A stretch of 64,000 nucleotides of DNA from Enterobacter pseudoroggenkampii (GTDB lineage: Bacteria > Pseudomonadota > Gammaproteobacteria > Enterobacterales > Enterobacteriaceae): contig NZ_JAPMLV010000001.1 in the NCBI RefSeq assembly GCF_026420145.1, forward strand, positions 1,984,001-2,048,000, written 5' to 3'. This document shows, piece by piece, positions 1 through 10,086 of this stretch. The notes beneath the pieces were generated by a model that was given only the letters and a program-made list of their open reading frames with translations, had not been told where the DNA came from and searched no databases. The position numbers and the translations under genes were made by a program. Every line of letters begins with the position of its first letter. Position 1 is the first letter of the stretch.

Positions 1-75
1 GGACATCAGTTCCTGAATTCGCTCAACCGCTTTCTGCTGCTGTTCATGGCTCAGAGAAGGTAAACCTGCAAACAT
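1..75 (-). CDS. yoaH: YoaH, UPF0181 family protein (partial, N-terminus only)
   Basis: The window begins inside this gene, so only its first 25 codons are present, read leftwards from an ATG at 73-75. They translate to [14 protein letters not shown] and on, the start of the roughly 60-residue YoaH/UPF0181 family, whose function is unknown. A GGAG ribosome-binding sequence lies about 8 bases upstream of the start. The gene is divergent from pabB with about 60 bases between them, the arrangement found in E. coli. Confidence 0.88.
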
Positions 76-136
76 CGTCAACTCCTGCTAAATTATTCGC
101 GCTAATTATTTCACGCTGCCCGGTAGTATGCCATAC

Positions 137-1462
137 ATGAACATGCGCTTCCCCACTGTTATTACCCTGCCCTGGCGGACAGACGCCGCTGAATACTGGT
201 TTGCCCGCCTGAGCCATCTTCCGTTTGCGATGATGCTGCATTCCGGCCATGCGGATCATCCCTATAGCCGCTTTGATATTCTGGTCGCCGATCCGCTGAA
301 GACGCTGACAACCGATGACCTTTCGCTGACGGACGATCCGCTGGTGCAGCTTCAGCACGACATTAACGCGCTGGGCTTATTTGCCACACCCAACCCGGAC
401 CTTCCTTTTCAGGGGGGAGCGCTGGGCCTGTTTGGCTACGATCTGGGTCGCCGTTTCGAAACGCTGCCCGAGCATGCGCAGGCTGATATTTCCCTGCCCG
501 ACATGGCCGTGGGGCTGTATGACTGGGCGTTAGTTGTTGATCACCAGAAAAAAACGGTTTCCCTGCTGAGCCATCGTGACGTGCAGGCGCGTCTGGCCTG
601 GCTTGAGGCGCAACAGGCTGCACCCGCAGAGATGTTCACGCTGACCTCCGGCTGGCGCTCGAACATGAGCGCCGCAGAGTATGGCGAAAAATTCGCGCGC
701 GTTCAGGCGTATCTGCAAAGCGGTGACTGCTACCAGGTTAACCTTGCCCAGCGCTTCCAGGCGACATACCGGGGAGATGAGTGGCAGGCATTTACCCGTC
801 TTAATGCCAGCAATAAGGCGCCGTTTAGCGCGTTTGTGCGTCTGGAACAGGGGGCGATCCTCAGCCTGTCGCCCGAGCGTTTTATTCATCTGGCCGAGGG
901 CACGATTCAAACCCGTCCGATTAAAGGCACCTTGCCGCGTCTTGCCGATCCCGACGCCGACCGCAAGCAGGCGGAAAAACTCGCCGCCTCGCCGAAAGAC
1001 CGCGCCGAAAACCTGATGATTGTCGATCTGATGCGTAACGACATTGGCCGGGTGGCCGTTCCGGGCAGCGTCCGCGTGCCGGAACTGTTTGTCGTCGAGC
1101 CTTTCCCGGCGGTGCATCATCTGGTCAGCACCATTACCGCGCGGCTGCCTGACTCGCGCACGGCCAGCGATCTTCTGCGCGCCGCGTTCCCGGGCGGCTC
1201 CATCACCGGCGCGCCGAAGGTGCGGGCAATGGAGATCATTGATGAGCTGGAGCCCCACCGCCGCAATGCCTGGTGCGGCAGCATCGGCTATATCAGCCTG
1301 TGCGGCACGCTGGATACCAGCATTACCATCCGTACGCTGACCGCCTGCAACGGAAACCTTTACTGTTCGGCCGGGGGCGGCATTGTTGCCGATAGCCAGG
1401 TCGATGCGGAATATCAGGAAACCTTTGATAAAGTTAACCGTATCCTGAAACAACTGGAGTAA
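137..1462 (+). CDS. pabB: Aminodeoxychorismate synthase component 1
   Basis: PabB converts chorismate plus ammonia, supplied by the glutaminase PabA, into 4-amino-4-deoxychorismate, the precursor of p-aminobenzoate and folate, in the cytoplasm. The 441-residue product aligns along its length with E. coli PabB. It shows the chorismate-binding enzyme core: the PIKGT segment with the lysine typical of PabB, DRAENLMIVDLMRNDIGRV, and the GGSITGAPK and CSAGGGIV blocks near the C-terminus. Three ATGs (128, 137, 143) lie close together and none has a clear Shine-Dalgarno sequence. 137 gives the same N-terminal length as E. coli; 128 would add three residues. nudL follows after 6 bases, suggesting co-transcription. 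Confidence 0.95.
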   Translation: MNMRFPTVITLPWRTDAAEYWFARLSHLPFAMMLHSGHADHPYSRFDILVADPLKTLTTDDLSLTDDPLVQLQHDINALGLFATPNPDLPFQGGALGLFGYDLGRRFETLPEHAQADISLPDMAVGLYDWALVVDHQKKTVSLLSHRDVQARLAWLEAQQAAPAEMFTLTSGWRSNMSAAEYGEKFARVQAYLQSGDCYQVNLAQRFQATYRGDEWQAFTRLNASNKAPFSAFVRLEQGAILSLSPERFIHLAEGTIQTRPIKGTLPRLADPDADRKQAEKLAASPKDRAENLMIVDLMRNDIGRVAVPGSVRVPELFVVEPFPAVHHLVSTITARLPDSRTASDLLRAAFPGGSITGAPKVRAMEIIDELEPHRRNAWCGSIGYISLCGTLDTSITIRTLTACNGNLYCSAGGGIVADSQVDAEYQETFDKVNRILKQLE

Positions 1463-1468
1463 ACACGG

Positions 1469-2047
1469 GTGGAAAAAGAGAATCTGACGCTGGATGACTT
1501 TTTATCTCGCTTTCAGCTACTAAGACCGCAGGTCAACCGCGAAGCGCTGAATCAACGTCAGGCGGCCGTGCTGATCCCGGTCGTGCGTCGCGCGCAGCCG
1601 GGCCTGCTGCTCACCCAGCGTTCCGCCCATTTACGCAAGCACGCGGGTCAGGTCGCTTTTCCGGGGGGCGCGGTAGACAGCTCCGACGCCTCGCTGATTG
1701 CCGCCGCGCTGCGCGAAGCGCAGGAAGAGGTTGCCATTCCGCCGGAGGCCGTTGAGGTCATCGGCGTGCTGCCGCCCGTCGACAGCGTCACCGGTTTTCA
1801 GGTCACGCCGGTGGTCGGCATTATCCCGCCGGGCCTGCAGTATCACGCCAGCGTCGATGAAGTCTCCGCGGTGTTTGAAATGCCGCTGGAGGAAGCCCTC
1901 CGACTGAGTCGTTACCACCCGCTGGATATTCAGCGTCGCGGGCATGACCATCGGGTCTGGTTGTCCTGGTATCAGCATTATTTTGTCTGGGGCATGACGG
2001 CGGGCATTATTCGTGAGCTGGCGTTGCAAATCGGCCTGAAGCCTTGA
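1469..2047 (+). CDS. nudL: NUDIX hydrolase NudL (CoA pyrophosphatase family)
   Basis: This 192-residue protein carries a Nudix box starting at [12 protein letters not shown] and ending [11 protein letters not shown], the metal-binding catalytic helix of enzymes that cleave nucleoside diphosphates linked to another moiety. The family (YeaB/NudL) is annotated as CoA pyrophosphatase by homology. Length matches E. coli. The start is a GTG six bases after the pabB stop, so the two genes are probably translated from one transcript. The true physiological substrate is not established from sequence. Confidence 0.92.
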   Translation: MEKENLTLDDFLSRFQLLRPQVNREALNQRQAAVLIPVVRRAQPGLLLTQRSAHLRKHAGQVAFPGGAVDSSDASLIAAALREAQEEVAIPPEAVEVIGVLPPVDSVTGFQVTPVVGIIPPGLQYHASVDEVSAVFEMPLEEALRLSRYHPLDIQRRGHDHRVWLSWYQHYFVWGMTAGIIRELALQIGLKP

Positions 2048-2232
2048 CTATACTTTACATTCAGCCCTCTTCTGCCAGGTTTGCGATCTGCGTCGCGCTA
2101 TTAGCAAAACCCATCGTTAACCATTAGTTTAATTCATGTGAATAGTTAAGCCGAGGTCGGTGTTCCCTCTTACACTATGCGCAGTTATAACATCGTTACT
2201 GGAACCCCGGTAACCCTGTCAGGAGTGTGAAA

Positions 2233-3597
2233 GTGATTAGTATATTCGACATGTTCAAAGTGGGAATTGGCCCTTCGTCTTCCCATACTGTTGGCCCGAT
2301 GAAGGCCGGTAAACAGTTCGTCGATGATCTGGTCGAAAAAGGATTACTGGAAAGCGTTACCCGTGTCGCCGTGGATGTTTACGGCTCGCTGTCATTAACG
2401 GGTAAAGGCCACCACACCGATATCGCCATTATTATGGGTCTGGCAGGCAACATGCCGGATACCGTTGATATTGATGCCATCCCGGCATTTATCCGCGACG
2501 TGGAAACACGCGGTCGCCTGCTGCTGGCAAACGGCCAGCAGGAAGTCGATTTTCCGCAGGATGACGGCATGCGTTTCCGTAGCGACAACCTGCCGCTGCA
2601 TGAAAACGGCATGACCATTCACGCCTGGAGCGGTGAAAAAGAGATCTACAGCAAGACGTACTACTCCATCGGCGGTGGTTTCATCGTGGATGAAGAGCAT
2701 TTTGGCAAAGACAGCGTCGGCGACGTCAACGTACCGTACCCGTTCAAATCGGCTACCGAGATGCTGGGCTACTGCAAAGAGACCGGTCTTTCACTGTCCG
2801 GTATGGTGATGCAGAACGAACTGGCCCTGCACAGCAAAAAAGAGATTGAAGACTATTTTGCGAACGTCTGGCAAACCATGCGCGCCTGTATCGATCGCGG
2901 GATGAACACCGAAGGCGTTCTGCCGGGTCCACTGCGCGTACCGCGTCGTGCCTCCGCCCTGCGCCGTATGCTGGTGACCACGGACAAGTTCTCCAACGAC
3001 CCGATGAACGTGGTTGACTGGGTAAACATGTTTGCCCTGGCCGTTAACGAAGAGAACGCCGCCGGTGGTCGCGTCGTGACGGCGCCAACCAACGGCGCCT
3101 GCGGTATCGTCCCGGCAGTGCTGGCCTACTACGATCACTTTATTGAGCCCGTGACGCCGGACATCTACATTCGCTATTTCCTGGCGGCAGGTGCCATCGG
3201 CGCGCTGTACAAGATGAACGCCTCCATCTCCGGTGCGGAAGTGGGCTGTCAGGGTGAAGTCGGCGTGGCCTGTTCCATGGCGGCGGCAGGTCTGGCAGAG
3301 CTGCTGGGCGCAAGCCCTGAGCAGGTCTGCGTGGCGGCTGAAATCGGTATGGAACATAACCTCGGTCTGACCTGTGACCCGGTCGCGGGCCAGGTGCAGG
3401 TGCCGTGCATCGAGCGTAACGCGATTGCCTCGGTGAAAGCCATCAACGCCTCACGTATGGCGATGCGCCGTACCAGCGAACCTCGCGTATCGCTGGATAA
3501 GGTGATTGAAACCATGTACGAAACCGGCAAAGACATGAACGCGAAATACCGCGAGACGTCCCGTGGTGGCTTGGCCATTAAGGTGCAGTGCGACTAA
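2233..3597 (+). CDS. sdaA: L-serine ammonia-lyase 1 (SdaA)
   Basis: SdaA deaminates L-serine to pyruvate and ammonia using a [4Fe-4S] cluster. The 454-residue product shows the N-terminal beta domain ([12 protein letters not shown]) and the C-terminal alpha domain ([12 protein letters not shown]). The probable cluster cysteines lie in VACSMAAAG and [14 protein letters not shown]. Two GTG codons compete. AGGAG at 2221-2225 is only one base from the GTG at 2227 but seven bases from the GTG at 2233, and 2233 gives the E. coli N-terminus MIS-FDMFK. The 185 bases upstream would hold its promoter. E. coli sdaA is Lrp-regulated, but I did not define a site here. Confidence 0.96.
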   Translation: MISIFDMFKVGIGPSSSHTVGPMKAGKQFVDDLVEKGLLESVTRVAVDVYGSLSLTGKGHHTDIAIIMGLAGNMPDTVDIDAIPAFIRDVETRGRLLLANGQQEVDFPQDDGMRFRSDNLPLHENGMTIHAWSGEKEIYSKTYYSIGGGFIVDEEHFGKDSVGDVNVPYPFKSATEMLGYCKETGLSLSGMVMQNELALHSKKEIEDYFANVWQTMRACIDRGMNTEGVLPGPLRVPRRASALRRMLVTTDKFSNDPMNVVDWVNMFALAVNEENAAGGRVVTAPTNGACGIVPAVLAYYDHFIEPVTPDIYIRYFLAAGAIGALYKMNASISGAEVGCQGEVGVACSMAAAGLAELLGASPEQVCVAAEIGMEHNLGLTCDPVAGQVQVPCIERNAIASVKAINASRMAMRRTSEPRVSLDKVIETMYETGKDMNAKYRETSRGGLAIKVQCD

Positions 3598-3607
3598 TAC
3601 TGCCTTT

Positions 3608-3630
3608 CGCCCATCTGCAACGGATGGGCG
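3608..3630 (+). terminator. Candidate hairpin after sdaA
   Basis: CGCCCATC at 3608-3615 pairs perfectly with GATGGGCG at 3623-3630 across a 7-base loop, 11 bases after the sdaA stop. The following tract (AATTTCCC) is only weakly T-rich, so termination may be partial. It separates sdaA from pdeD. Confidence 0.5.
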
Positions 3631-3727
3631 AATTTCCCTCTTCTTCCTCGTCTCCCGCTGTTTTCCCCACTACACTTTCACTGTTGCGTCCGGCTTTTGT
3701 GGCTGGTGGCTTATCAGGCGACCGTTC

Positions 3728-5326
3728 ATGCAAACTGCACAAACGATCATTAAAAACTATCGCCGAAAACGCGTTATCGTCTGTGTCACGGTTGCGCTCC
3801 TCACACTCATCCTGACGTTAGGCATTCGCTTTATTTCACAGCGCAATGTTAATCAACAGCGGATCCTCGATTTTACCAGCCACACCGTCCGCGCCCTTGA
3901 TAACATACTGCTTTCTCTGGAGAACCGCCGCAGCGTGCTGCAGCCCCTGGTGGGACAGCCCTGTCCCCAGGCGCACCTGGCGCTGCGAAAGCAGGCCGCC
4001 ATTTTGCAGACGGTACGCTCTATCGCCCTGATTAAAGACGGTATCCTGTACTGCTCGAGTATTTTCGGAAGCCGCGATCTGCCCGTTCGTGACTTCCTGA
4101 AAGAACTCCCCGCCAGCACGACGAAGCTGATTTTATCCACCGACCAGTGGTTGCTTAAGGACAGCCCGATATTGATTCAGTGGTATCCCGTTTCTCAGGA
4201 CGGTGAAGCAGGCGTCATCGAGATCATCAATATCGATCTGATCGCCAAAATGATCCTCGAGCCCCAGCGCCCGCTTATCAATGACGTGGCGCTGACCGTG
4301 GGCGATCGCTTTCTGCGCTATGGTCAACGCGTCAGCGACAGCCTGACGTTTGATGATGAAGACTCTCTTTTCCAGCAGTCATCAACCCGAAATCCTTTCA
4401 CCATTACGGTCAGCGGGCCAGGTCCTGGAGCATTAGCCTTAAAAAGCCTGCCAGCCCAGCTGCCGCTGGGGCTTATGCTGAGCCTGTTGCTGGGCTATCT
4501 CGCCTGGCTGGCGACGGCAAACCGGATGAGCTTTACGTGGGAGATTGATATGGGCATTGCGGGGCGGGAATTTGAGCTTTTCTGCCAGCCGCTGGTGAAT
4601 GCCCGCACCCAGGCGTGTACTGGCGTGGAGATCCTGCTGCGCTGGAACAACCCCCGTCAGGGTTGGATCACCCCGGAGGTGTTTATCCCTCTGGCAGAAG
4701 AACATAACCAGATTGTCCCCCTGACCCGCTATGTCATCGCCGAAACGGTGCGCCAGATAGGCTACTTCCCTTCCAGCGCCGGTTTTCACATCGGCATTAA
4801 CGTTGCCGCCAGCCATTTCCGTCACGCGGTGTTGATACAGGACCTGAACCGTCTCTGGTTCAGCGCCTTTCCGCGCCAGCAGCTGGTGATAGAACTCACG
4901 GAACGGGATGCGCTGCTGGATGCGGATTATCGCATCGTGCGCGAACTGCATCGCAAAGGGGTGAAGCTCGCCATCGACGATTTTGGCACCGGAAACAGCT
5001 CCCTCTCCTGGCTTGAGAAGCTGCACCCGGACGTCCTGAAAATCGACCAGTCCTTTACCACCGCCATCGGCACCGACGCCGTGAACTCGACGGTGACAGA
5101 TATGATTATTGCGCTGGGCCAGCGGCTTGATATTGAACTGGTTGCTGAGGGGGTCGAGACAGAGGAGCAGGCGCGCTATTTGCGCCGCCACGGCGTGCCT
5201 GTCCTGCAGGGCTTTTTCTATGCGCGGCCCATGCCGCTACGGGATTTTCCGAAGTGGCTGGCGGGGAGCGCGCCCCCGCCAGCGCATCATAACGGGCACA
5301 TCGTGCCCTTAATGCCGCTGCGCTAA
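3728..5326 (+). CDS. pdeD: Cyclic-di-GMP phosphodiesterase PdeD (CSS-EAL protein)
   Basis: This inner-membrane protein hydrolyses the second messenger c-di-GMP. The 532 residues begin with a transmembrane helix (about 14-36), then a periplasmic CSS domain with Cys79 and the CSS motif at 109-111, a second helix (about 240-262) and a cytoplasmic EAL domain. Catalytic-type motifs are present: EILLRW (the EAL glutamate, as E-I-L), INVAASHF, ELTERD, IDDFGTGNS, VLKIDQSF, LVAEGVET and LQGFFYARPM, so the enzyme is likely active. CSS domains of this family sense periplasmic redox state through the Cys pair. The reading frame is open further upstream, but the ATG at 3728 matches the E. coli YoaD start. 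It is convergent with yoaE. Confidence 0.94.
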   Translation: MQTAQTIIKNYRRKRVIVCVTVALLTLILTLGIRFISQRNVNQQRILDFTSHTVRALDNILLSLENRRSVLQPLVGQPCPQAHLALRKQAAILQTVRSIALIKDGILYCSSIFGSRDLPVRDFLKELPASTTKLILSTDQWLLKDSPILIQWYPVSQDGEAGVIEIINIDLIAKMILEPQRPLINDVALTVGDRFLRYGQRVSDSLTFDDEDSLFQQSSTRNPFTITVSGPGPGALALKSLPAQLPLGLMLSLLLGYLAWLATANRMSFTWEIDMGIAGREFELFCQPLVNARTQACTGVEILLRWNNPRQGWITPEVFIPLAEEHNQIVPLTRYVIAETVRQIGYFPSSAGFHIGINVAASHFRHAVLIQDLNRLWFSAFPRQQLVIELTERDALLDADYRIVRELHRKGVKLAIDDFGTGNSSLSWLEKLHPDVLKIDQSFTTAIGTDAVNSTVTDMIIALGQRLDIELVAEGVETEEQARYLRRHGVPVLQGFFYARPMPLRDFPKWLAGSAPPPAHHNGHIVPLMPLR

Positions 5327-5332
5327 GCCGGC

Positions 5333-6892
5333 TTACTCATCTTCGTCGTGGGCTGATTGTTCTTTAACAATACGAACCATATCAACGCGATAGTCGTTGG
5401 CTTCAACGATCGTAATGTGCAACGGCGAAAGCTCGATCACATCTCCGACGCGCGGGATTTGCCCGTTAACCGCGATCACCAGACCAGCAACGGTCGCGAT
5501 GTCTTCTTCATCGTTAATCACGTTTTCCAGCCCCAGCGTGTGCGAGAGCGCGTGCAGGTCGGTGGTACCTTTAACCAGCCAGCCTTCACCGTCGGCAACA
5601 ATCTCTGGCGTTTCGTCGGCATCCGGGAACTCACCGGCAATTGCTTCCAGCACGTCCAGCGGCGTAACCAGCCCCTGCACCACACCAAACTCATTGGTGA
5701 CGATAACAAAGCTACCGCGAGCGCGACGCAGCACCCCGAGCAGGTTGATCGGATCCAGCGTTTCCGGCACGACAATCGCAGGCGACGCCGCAGCAACGGC
5801 TTCCACGTTGACGCCCTCTTCCAGGGCCACCAGCATCTCTTTCGCCCGCACGACGCCGATGATCTCATCCAGCTCACCACGACACACCGGGAACAGGCTG
5901 TGCGGTGAAGAGAGCAGCTGCTGGCGAATTTCATCAACGCTCAGGTTAGCATCGACCCAGCTGATTTCCCCGCGCGGCGTCATGATGCCGCGCAGCGAAC
6001 GGGAGGCCAGGGAGAGCACGCCGTTAATCATGTAGCGTTCCTGTTCCACAAACGCCCCTTCCGGGACCGGAACCGGATTATGGTTTTCGGAATCAGACTG
6101 AACGTTCACCTGACGACGACCGCCCATCAGGCGCAGAATGGCATCTGCGGTACGGGCACGCAGCGGCTGATTCGACTGCTGCTTAATAAAGTTACGACGC
6201 GCAATCTGGTTGAACAGCTCGATCAGGATCGAGAAGCCAATCGCGGCGTACAGGTAGCCTTTCGGAATATGGAAGCCAAAGCCTTCCGCCACCAGGCTCA
6301 GACCAATCATCAGCAGGAAGCTCAGACACAGCACGACCACCGTTGGATGCTGGTTGACGAAGCGCGTCAGCGGCTTCGAGGCCAGCAGCATAACCGCCAT
6401 TGCAATAACGACAGCCGCCATCATTACCGGCAGATGGTTCACCATGCCGACCGCCGTGATCACCGCATCCAGCGAGAAGACTGCATCAAGCACCACGATC
6501 TGCAGCACGACCACCCAGAAGCTGGCATAGCCTTTACCGTGCCCATCATCGTGCTGACGGTTTTCCAGCCGCTCGTGAAGCTCTGTCGTCGCTTTGAAGA
6601 GCAGGAATATCCCCCCGATCAGCATGATTAAATCACGCCCGGAGAAGGTGTAATCCATGACGGAGAACAGAGGTTTGGTCAGTGTGACCATCCAGGAGAT
6701 GACGGAGAGCAGCCCCAGTCGCATGACCAGCGCCAGCGAGAGACCAATCAGACGCGCTTTATCACGCTGTTTTGGCGGCAGTTTGTCCGCAAGGATGGCG
6801 ATAAACACCAGGTTATCAATGCCGAGAACAATCTCCAGCACCACCAGCGTGAGCAATCCCACCCAGATTGACGGGTCCATTAAGAATTCCAT
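5333..6892 (-). CDS. yoaE: YoaE, TerC-type membrane protein with CBS and CorC domains
   Basis: The 519-residue product has an N-terminal TerC-like membrane domain of about seven helices (residues 1-240, including the [16 protein letters not shown] and [16 protein letters not shown] acidic helices). Two CBS modules follow (roughly 300-430, around [14 protein letters not shown] and [13 protein letters not shown]), and then a C-terminal CorC/HlyC transporter-associated domain. It is an inner-membrane protein probably linked to metal-ion export, but the substrate is not defined. AGGAG lies eight bases before its ATG. It is divergent from manX. Confidence 0.93.
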   Translation of the reverse strand: MEFLMDPSIWVGLLTLVVLEIVLGIDNLVFIAILADKLPPKQRDKARLIGLSLALVMRLGLLSVISWMVTLTKPLFSVMDYTFSGRDLIMLIGGIFLLFKATTELHERLENRQHDDGHGKGYASFWVVVLQIVVLDAVFSLDAVITAVGMVNHLPVMMAAVVIAMAVMLLASKPLTRFVNQHPTVVVLCLSFLLMIGLSLVAEGFGFHIPKGYLYAAIGFSILIELFNQIARRNFIKQQSNQPLRARTADAILRLMGGRRQVNVQSDSENHNPVPVPEGAFVEQERYMINGVLSLASRSLRGIMTPRGEISWVDANLSVDEIRQQLLSSPHSLFPVCRGELDEIIGVVRAKEMLVALEEGVNVEAVAAASPAIVVPETLDPINLLGVLRRARGSFVIVTNEFGVVQGLVTPLDVLEAIAGEFPDADETPEIVADGEGWLVKGTTDLHALSHTLGLENVINDEEDIATVAGLVIAVNGQIPRVGDVIELSPLHITIVEANDYRVDMVRIVKEQSAHDEDE

Positions 6893-7187
6893 GACAAGCT
6901 CCTGCTAAAGGAATGACGAAACGGTGCCCCACTCAATGTGGGCAAAACAGAGGTAAACAGAGTCGATACGTGGCGAGGATCGCCGGTGAATAAGGCGCGA
7001 AATGGCCTGGTAGATGACTGACGTCGGTGACGGTCCATATAGTGGGCTGTAGCCCTATACTCCTGAACAATTAAACGGAGGCTAAACATATCAGAGACAC
7101 TGTGTTTTTAGCAAAGATTTACGTTCCTTTGCAAAGTTCTGTAACACAGCCGCTTTACGCTACAGATAAATCTGTAACGCGTGGCTA

Positions 7188-7211
7188 AATTACGGATCTT
7201 CATCACATAAA
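7188..7211 (+). promoter_or_regulatory. Candidate CRP site of manXYZ
   Basis: AAATTACGGATCTTCATCAC followed by ATAA contains a perfect right half-site TCACA (7203-7207) and a weak left half ACGGA (7192-7196) at the 6-base spacing of CRP sites. The same sequence occurs, as recalled, at the E. coli manX promoter, where CRP activates. The position about 150 bases before the manX start fits an upstream activator site. Confidence 0.55.
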
Positions 7212-7237
7212 TTATTTTTTCACTATCTAAAATAATT
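7210..7237 (+). promoter_or_regulatory. Candidate Mlc operator of manXYZ
   Basis: AATTATTTT (7210-7218) and AAAATAATT (7229-7237) form a perfect 9-base inverted repeat with a 10-base spacer. This matches the TTATTTT/AAAATAA architecture bound by the glucose-responsive repressor Mlc, which represses manXYZ in E. coli. It lies immediately next to the CRP-like site. Confidence 0.6.
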
Positions 7238-7354
7238 CGCGGAAGTCTTAGTTTTTTGAACTCTAACCCTTATCTGAATCGATTCGGTTCGCCAATACGA
7301 TTCTCAGTACGACTGCCTGGCAGGCGTATTAATGATAATAAAAGGAGGTAGCAA

Positions 7355-8320
7355 GTGACCATTGCTATTGTCATAGGCACACATGGTTGGGCTGCTGAGC
7401 AGCTACTCAAAACGGCAGAGATGCTGTTGGGCGAGCAGGAAAACGTCGGCTGGATCGATTTCGTTCCCGGTGAAAACGCCGAGACGCTGATTGAGAAGTA
7501 CAACGCTCAACTCGAGAAGCTGGATACCAGCAAAGGCGTGCTGTTTCTCGTTGATACATGGGGCGGCAGCCCGTTCAATGCTGCCAGCCGCATTGTCGTC
7601 GATAAAGAGCACTATGATGTTGTCGCCGGGGTCAACATTCCCATGCTGGTGGAAACCTTCATGGCGCGCGACGACAATCCGGCGTTCGATGAGCTGGTGG
7701 CACTGGCCGTTGAAACTGGTCGCGAAGGGGTTAAGGCCCTGAAAGCGCAGCCGGTTGAAAAACCTGCCCCTGCGCCTGCAGCGGCACCGAAAGCGGTAGC
7801 ACCGGCAAAACCGATGGGCCCGAACGATTACATGGTTATCGGCCTTGCGCGTATTGATGACCGTTTAATCCACGGCCAGGTCGCCACGCGCTGGACCAAA
7901 GAGACCAACGTTCGACGCATTATCGTGGTCAGCGACGAAGTGGCCGCCGATACCGTTCGTAAAACCCTTCTGACTCAGGTTGCTCCTCCTGGCGTTACCG
8001 CGCACGTCGTGGATGTCGCCAAGATGATCCGCGTTTACAACAACCCGAAATACGCGGGTGAACGCGTGATGCTGCTGTTCACTAACCCGACAGACGTTGA
8101 GCGCATTGTTGAAGGCGGCGTGAAAATCACCTCCGTGAACATTGGTGGTATGGCATTCCGTCAGGGCAAAACGCAGGTCAACAACGCCATTTCAGTCGAT
8201 GCGAAAGATATCGAGGCATTCAACAAGCTGAATGCGCGCGGTATTGAGCTGGAAGCCCGTAAGGTTTCCACGGATCAAAAACTGAAAATGATGGATTTGA
8301 TCGGCAAAGTTGGGAAATAA
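7355..8320 (+). CDS. manX: PTS mannose transporter subunit EIIAB (ManX)
   Basis: ManX is the cytoplasmic phosphotransfer subunit of the mannose PTS, which takes up mannose, glucose, glucosamine and related hexoses. The 321 residues form an IIA domain with phospho-His10 (GTHGWAAE), an Ala/Pro-rich linker at about 134-154 (PAPAPAAAPKAVAPAKP), and a IIB domain with phospho-His173 (RIDDRLIHGQV). Translation starts at a GTG preceded by AAAGGAGGT seven bases away, as in E. coli. It heads the manXYZ operon. In E. coli this mRNA is also a target of the sRNA SgrS; that was not assessed here. Confidence 0.97.
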   Translation: MTIAIVIGTHGWAAEQLLKTAEMLLGEQENVGWIDFVPGENAETLIEKYNAQLEKLDTSKGVLFLVDTWGGSPFNAASRIVVDKEHYDVVAGVNIPMLVETFMARDDNPAFDELVALAVETGREGVKALKAQPVEKPAPAPAAAPKAVAPAKPMGPNDYMVIGLARIDDRLIHGQVATRWTKETNVRRIIVVSDEVAADTVRKTLLTQVAPPGVTAHVVDVAKMIRVYNNPKYAGERVMLLFTNPTDVERIVEGGVKITSVNIGGMAFRQGKTQVNNAISVDAKDIEAFNKLNARGIELEARKVSTDQKLKMMDLIGKVGK

Positions 8321-8366
8321 GCCCGCGCCGGTTCTCATATAAAGTTTACGTAATAGGAGAAGTGCA

Positions 8367-9167
8367 ATGGAGATTACCACTCTTCAGATTGTGCTGGTGT
8401 TCGTGGTCGCATGTATTGCGGGTATGGAATCCGTACTTGATGAATTTCAGTTCCACCGCCCGCTGGTGGCCTGTACCCTGATTGGGGCCGTTCTGGGTGA
8501 CATGAAAACCGGTATCATCATCGGTGGTACCCTGGAAATGATCGCCCTGGGCTGGATGAACATCGGCGCGGCGGTTGCGCCCGATGCCGCGCTGGCCTCT
8601 ATCATTTCGACCGTTCTGGTTATTGCCGGTCACCAGAGTATTGGTGCAGGTATCGCCCTGGCAATCCCGCTGGCAGCCGCAGGCCAGGTTCTGACCATCA
8701 TCGTTCGTACTATTACCGTTGCCTTCCAGCACGCGGCGGATAAGGCGGCCGACAACGGCAACCTCACGGCCCTGTCATGGATCCACGTTTCATCCCTGTT
8801 CCTGCAGGCGATGCGTATCGCGATCCCGGCGGTTATCGTGGCGATCTCTGTGGGTACCAGTGAAGTCCAGAGCATGCTGAACGCCATTCCTGAAGTGGTC
8901 ACCGGCGGCCTGAACATCGCGGGCGGTATGATCGTGGTCGTTGGTTATGCGATGGTCATCAACATGATGCGCGCAGGCTACCTGATGCCGTTCTTCTACC
9001 TCGGCTTCGTGACCGCGGCCTTCACCAACTTCAACCTGGTTGCACTGGGTGTGATCGGTGCGGTGATGGCGATTCTCTACATCCAGCTCAGCCCGAAATA
9101 TAACCGCGTCGCGGGTGCCCCAGCGCAGGCTGCTGGTAACAACGATCTCGATAACGAACTGGACTAA
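8367..9167 (+). CDS. manY: PTS mannose transporter subunit EIIC (ManY)
   Basis: ManY is one of the two membrane subunits that form the sugar channel of the mannose PTS. The 266-residue protein is strongly hydrophobic, with several predicted helices, and carries the family signature around ALGWMNIGAAVAPDAALA. It lies 46 bases after manX and is followed after 12 bases by manZ. The ManY-ManZ pair also serves as the entry route for phage lambda DNA and some bacteriocins in E. coli. Confidence 0.97.
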   Translation: MEITTLQIVLVFVVACIAGMESVLDEFQFHRPLVACTLIGAVLGDMKTGIIIGGTLEMIALGWMNIGAAVAPDAALASIISTVLVIAGHQSIGAGIALAIPLAAAGQVLTIIVRTITVAFQHAADKAADNGNLTALSWIHVSSLFLQAMRIAIPAVIVAISVGTSEVQSMLNAIPEVVTGGLNIAGGMIVVVGYAMVINMMRAGYLMPFFYLGFVTAAFTNFNLVALGVIGAVMAILYIQLSPKYNRVAGAPAQAAGNNDLDNELD

Positions 9168-9179
9168 CAGGTGAGCGAA

Positions 9180-10031
9180 ATGGTTGATATGACAAAAACT
9201 ACCACCGAGAAAAAACTCACTCCGGGTGATATTCGTGGCGTGTTCATCCGTTCTAACCTGTTTCAGGGTTCATGGAACTTCGAACGTATGCAGGCGCTGG
9301 GCTTCTGCTTCTCCATGGTACCGGCGATCAAACGCCTGTACCCGGAAAACAACGAAGCGCGCCGTCAGGCCATCAAGCGTCACCTGGAATTCTTTAACAC
9401 CCATCCTTACGTTGCGGCTCCCGTACTGGGCGTAACACTGGCAATGGAAGAACAGCGTGCAAACGGCGCAGAGATTGACGATGGTGCTATCAACGGTATC
9501 AAAGTCGGTCTGATGGGTCCGCTGGCCGGTGTCGGTGACCCTATCTTCTGGGGTACCGTGCGTCCGGTCTTCGCGGCACTGGGTGCCGGTATCGCGATGA
9601 GCGGCAGCCTGCTTGGCCCGCTGCTGTTCTTCATCCTGTTCAACGCCGTGCGTCTGCTGACCCGTTACTACGGCGTGGCCTATGGCTACCGTAAAGGGGT
9701 GGACATCGTTAAGGACATGGGCGGCGGCTTCCTGCAGAAACTGACTGAGGGGGCGTCAATCCTCGGCCTGTTTGTCATGGGGGCACTGGTTAACAAGTGG
9801 ACGCACGTGAACATCCCGCTGGTGGTATCAACCATCACCGGGCAGGATGGTCAGACGCGCGTCACCACCGTGCAGACGATTCTGGATCAGCTGATGCCGG
9901 GCCTGGTCCCGCTGCTGTTGACCTTCGCCTGCATGTGGCTGCTGCGTAAGAAAGTGAACCCGCTGTGGATCATCGTTGGCTTCTTCGTCATCGGTATTGC
10001 GGGCTACGCCGTCGGCCTGCTGGGTCTGTAA
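9180..10031 (+). CDS. manZ: PTS mannose transporter subunit EIID (ManZ)
   Basis: ManZ is the second membrane subunit of the mannose PTS. The 283-residue product contains the EIID hallmarks FQGSWNFERMQALGF, LMGPLAGVGDPIFWGT and the C-terminal helices. A GTG at 9171 would add three residues (MSE). I chose the ATG at 9180 because AGGTGA at 9169-9174 is then correctly spaced and the length equals the E. coli protein. It is the last gene of manXYZ and is followed by a strong terminator. Confidence 0.96.
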   Translation: MVDMTKTTTEKKLTPGDIRGVFIRSNLFQGSWNFERMQALGFCFSMVPAIKRLYPENNEARRQAIKRHLEFFNTHPYVAAPVLGVTLAMEEQRANGAEIDDGAINGIKVGLMGPLAGVGDPIFWGTVRPVFAALGAGIAMSGSLLGPLLFFILFNAVRLLTRYYGVAYGYRKGVDIVKDMGGGFLQKLTEGASILGLFVMGALVNKWTHVNIPLVVSTITGQDGQTRVTTVQTILDQLMPGLVPLLLTFACMWLLRKKVNPLWIIVGFFVIGIAGYAVGLLGL

Positions 10032-10047
10032 GTATCAATGCTATAGG

Positions 10048-10073
10048 CCGGGGGCTTGCCCCCGGTTTTTTTT
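10048..10073 (+). terminator. Intrinsic terminator of manXYZ
   Basis: CCGGGGGC (10048-10055) pairs with GCCCCCGG (10058-10065) and is followed by eight T residues. It ends the operon 17 bases after the manZ stop and insulates yobD. Confidence 0.85.
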
Positions 10074-10086
10074 ATCTGGAGGATGA

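Larger units (their letters stand above)
6893..7354. other. yoaE-manX divergent intergenic region
   Basis: This 462-base non-coding stretch separates divergent yoaE and manX. The manX-proximal half holds a CRP-like site (7188-7211) and an Mlc-like palindrome (7210-7237). A perfect palindrome TACAGATAAATCTGTA lies at 7161-7176 and may be a further operator. The yoaE-proximal half contains a short GGGCT/AGCCC inverted repeat near 7046-7057 on the yoaE-sense strand. No gene is seen. Confidence 0.6.

Noticed and set aside
5357..6035. Long plus-strand frames opposite yoaE
   Set aside because: Antisense shadows of yoaE; Ser/Thr- or His-rich translations and no start signals.
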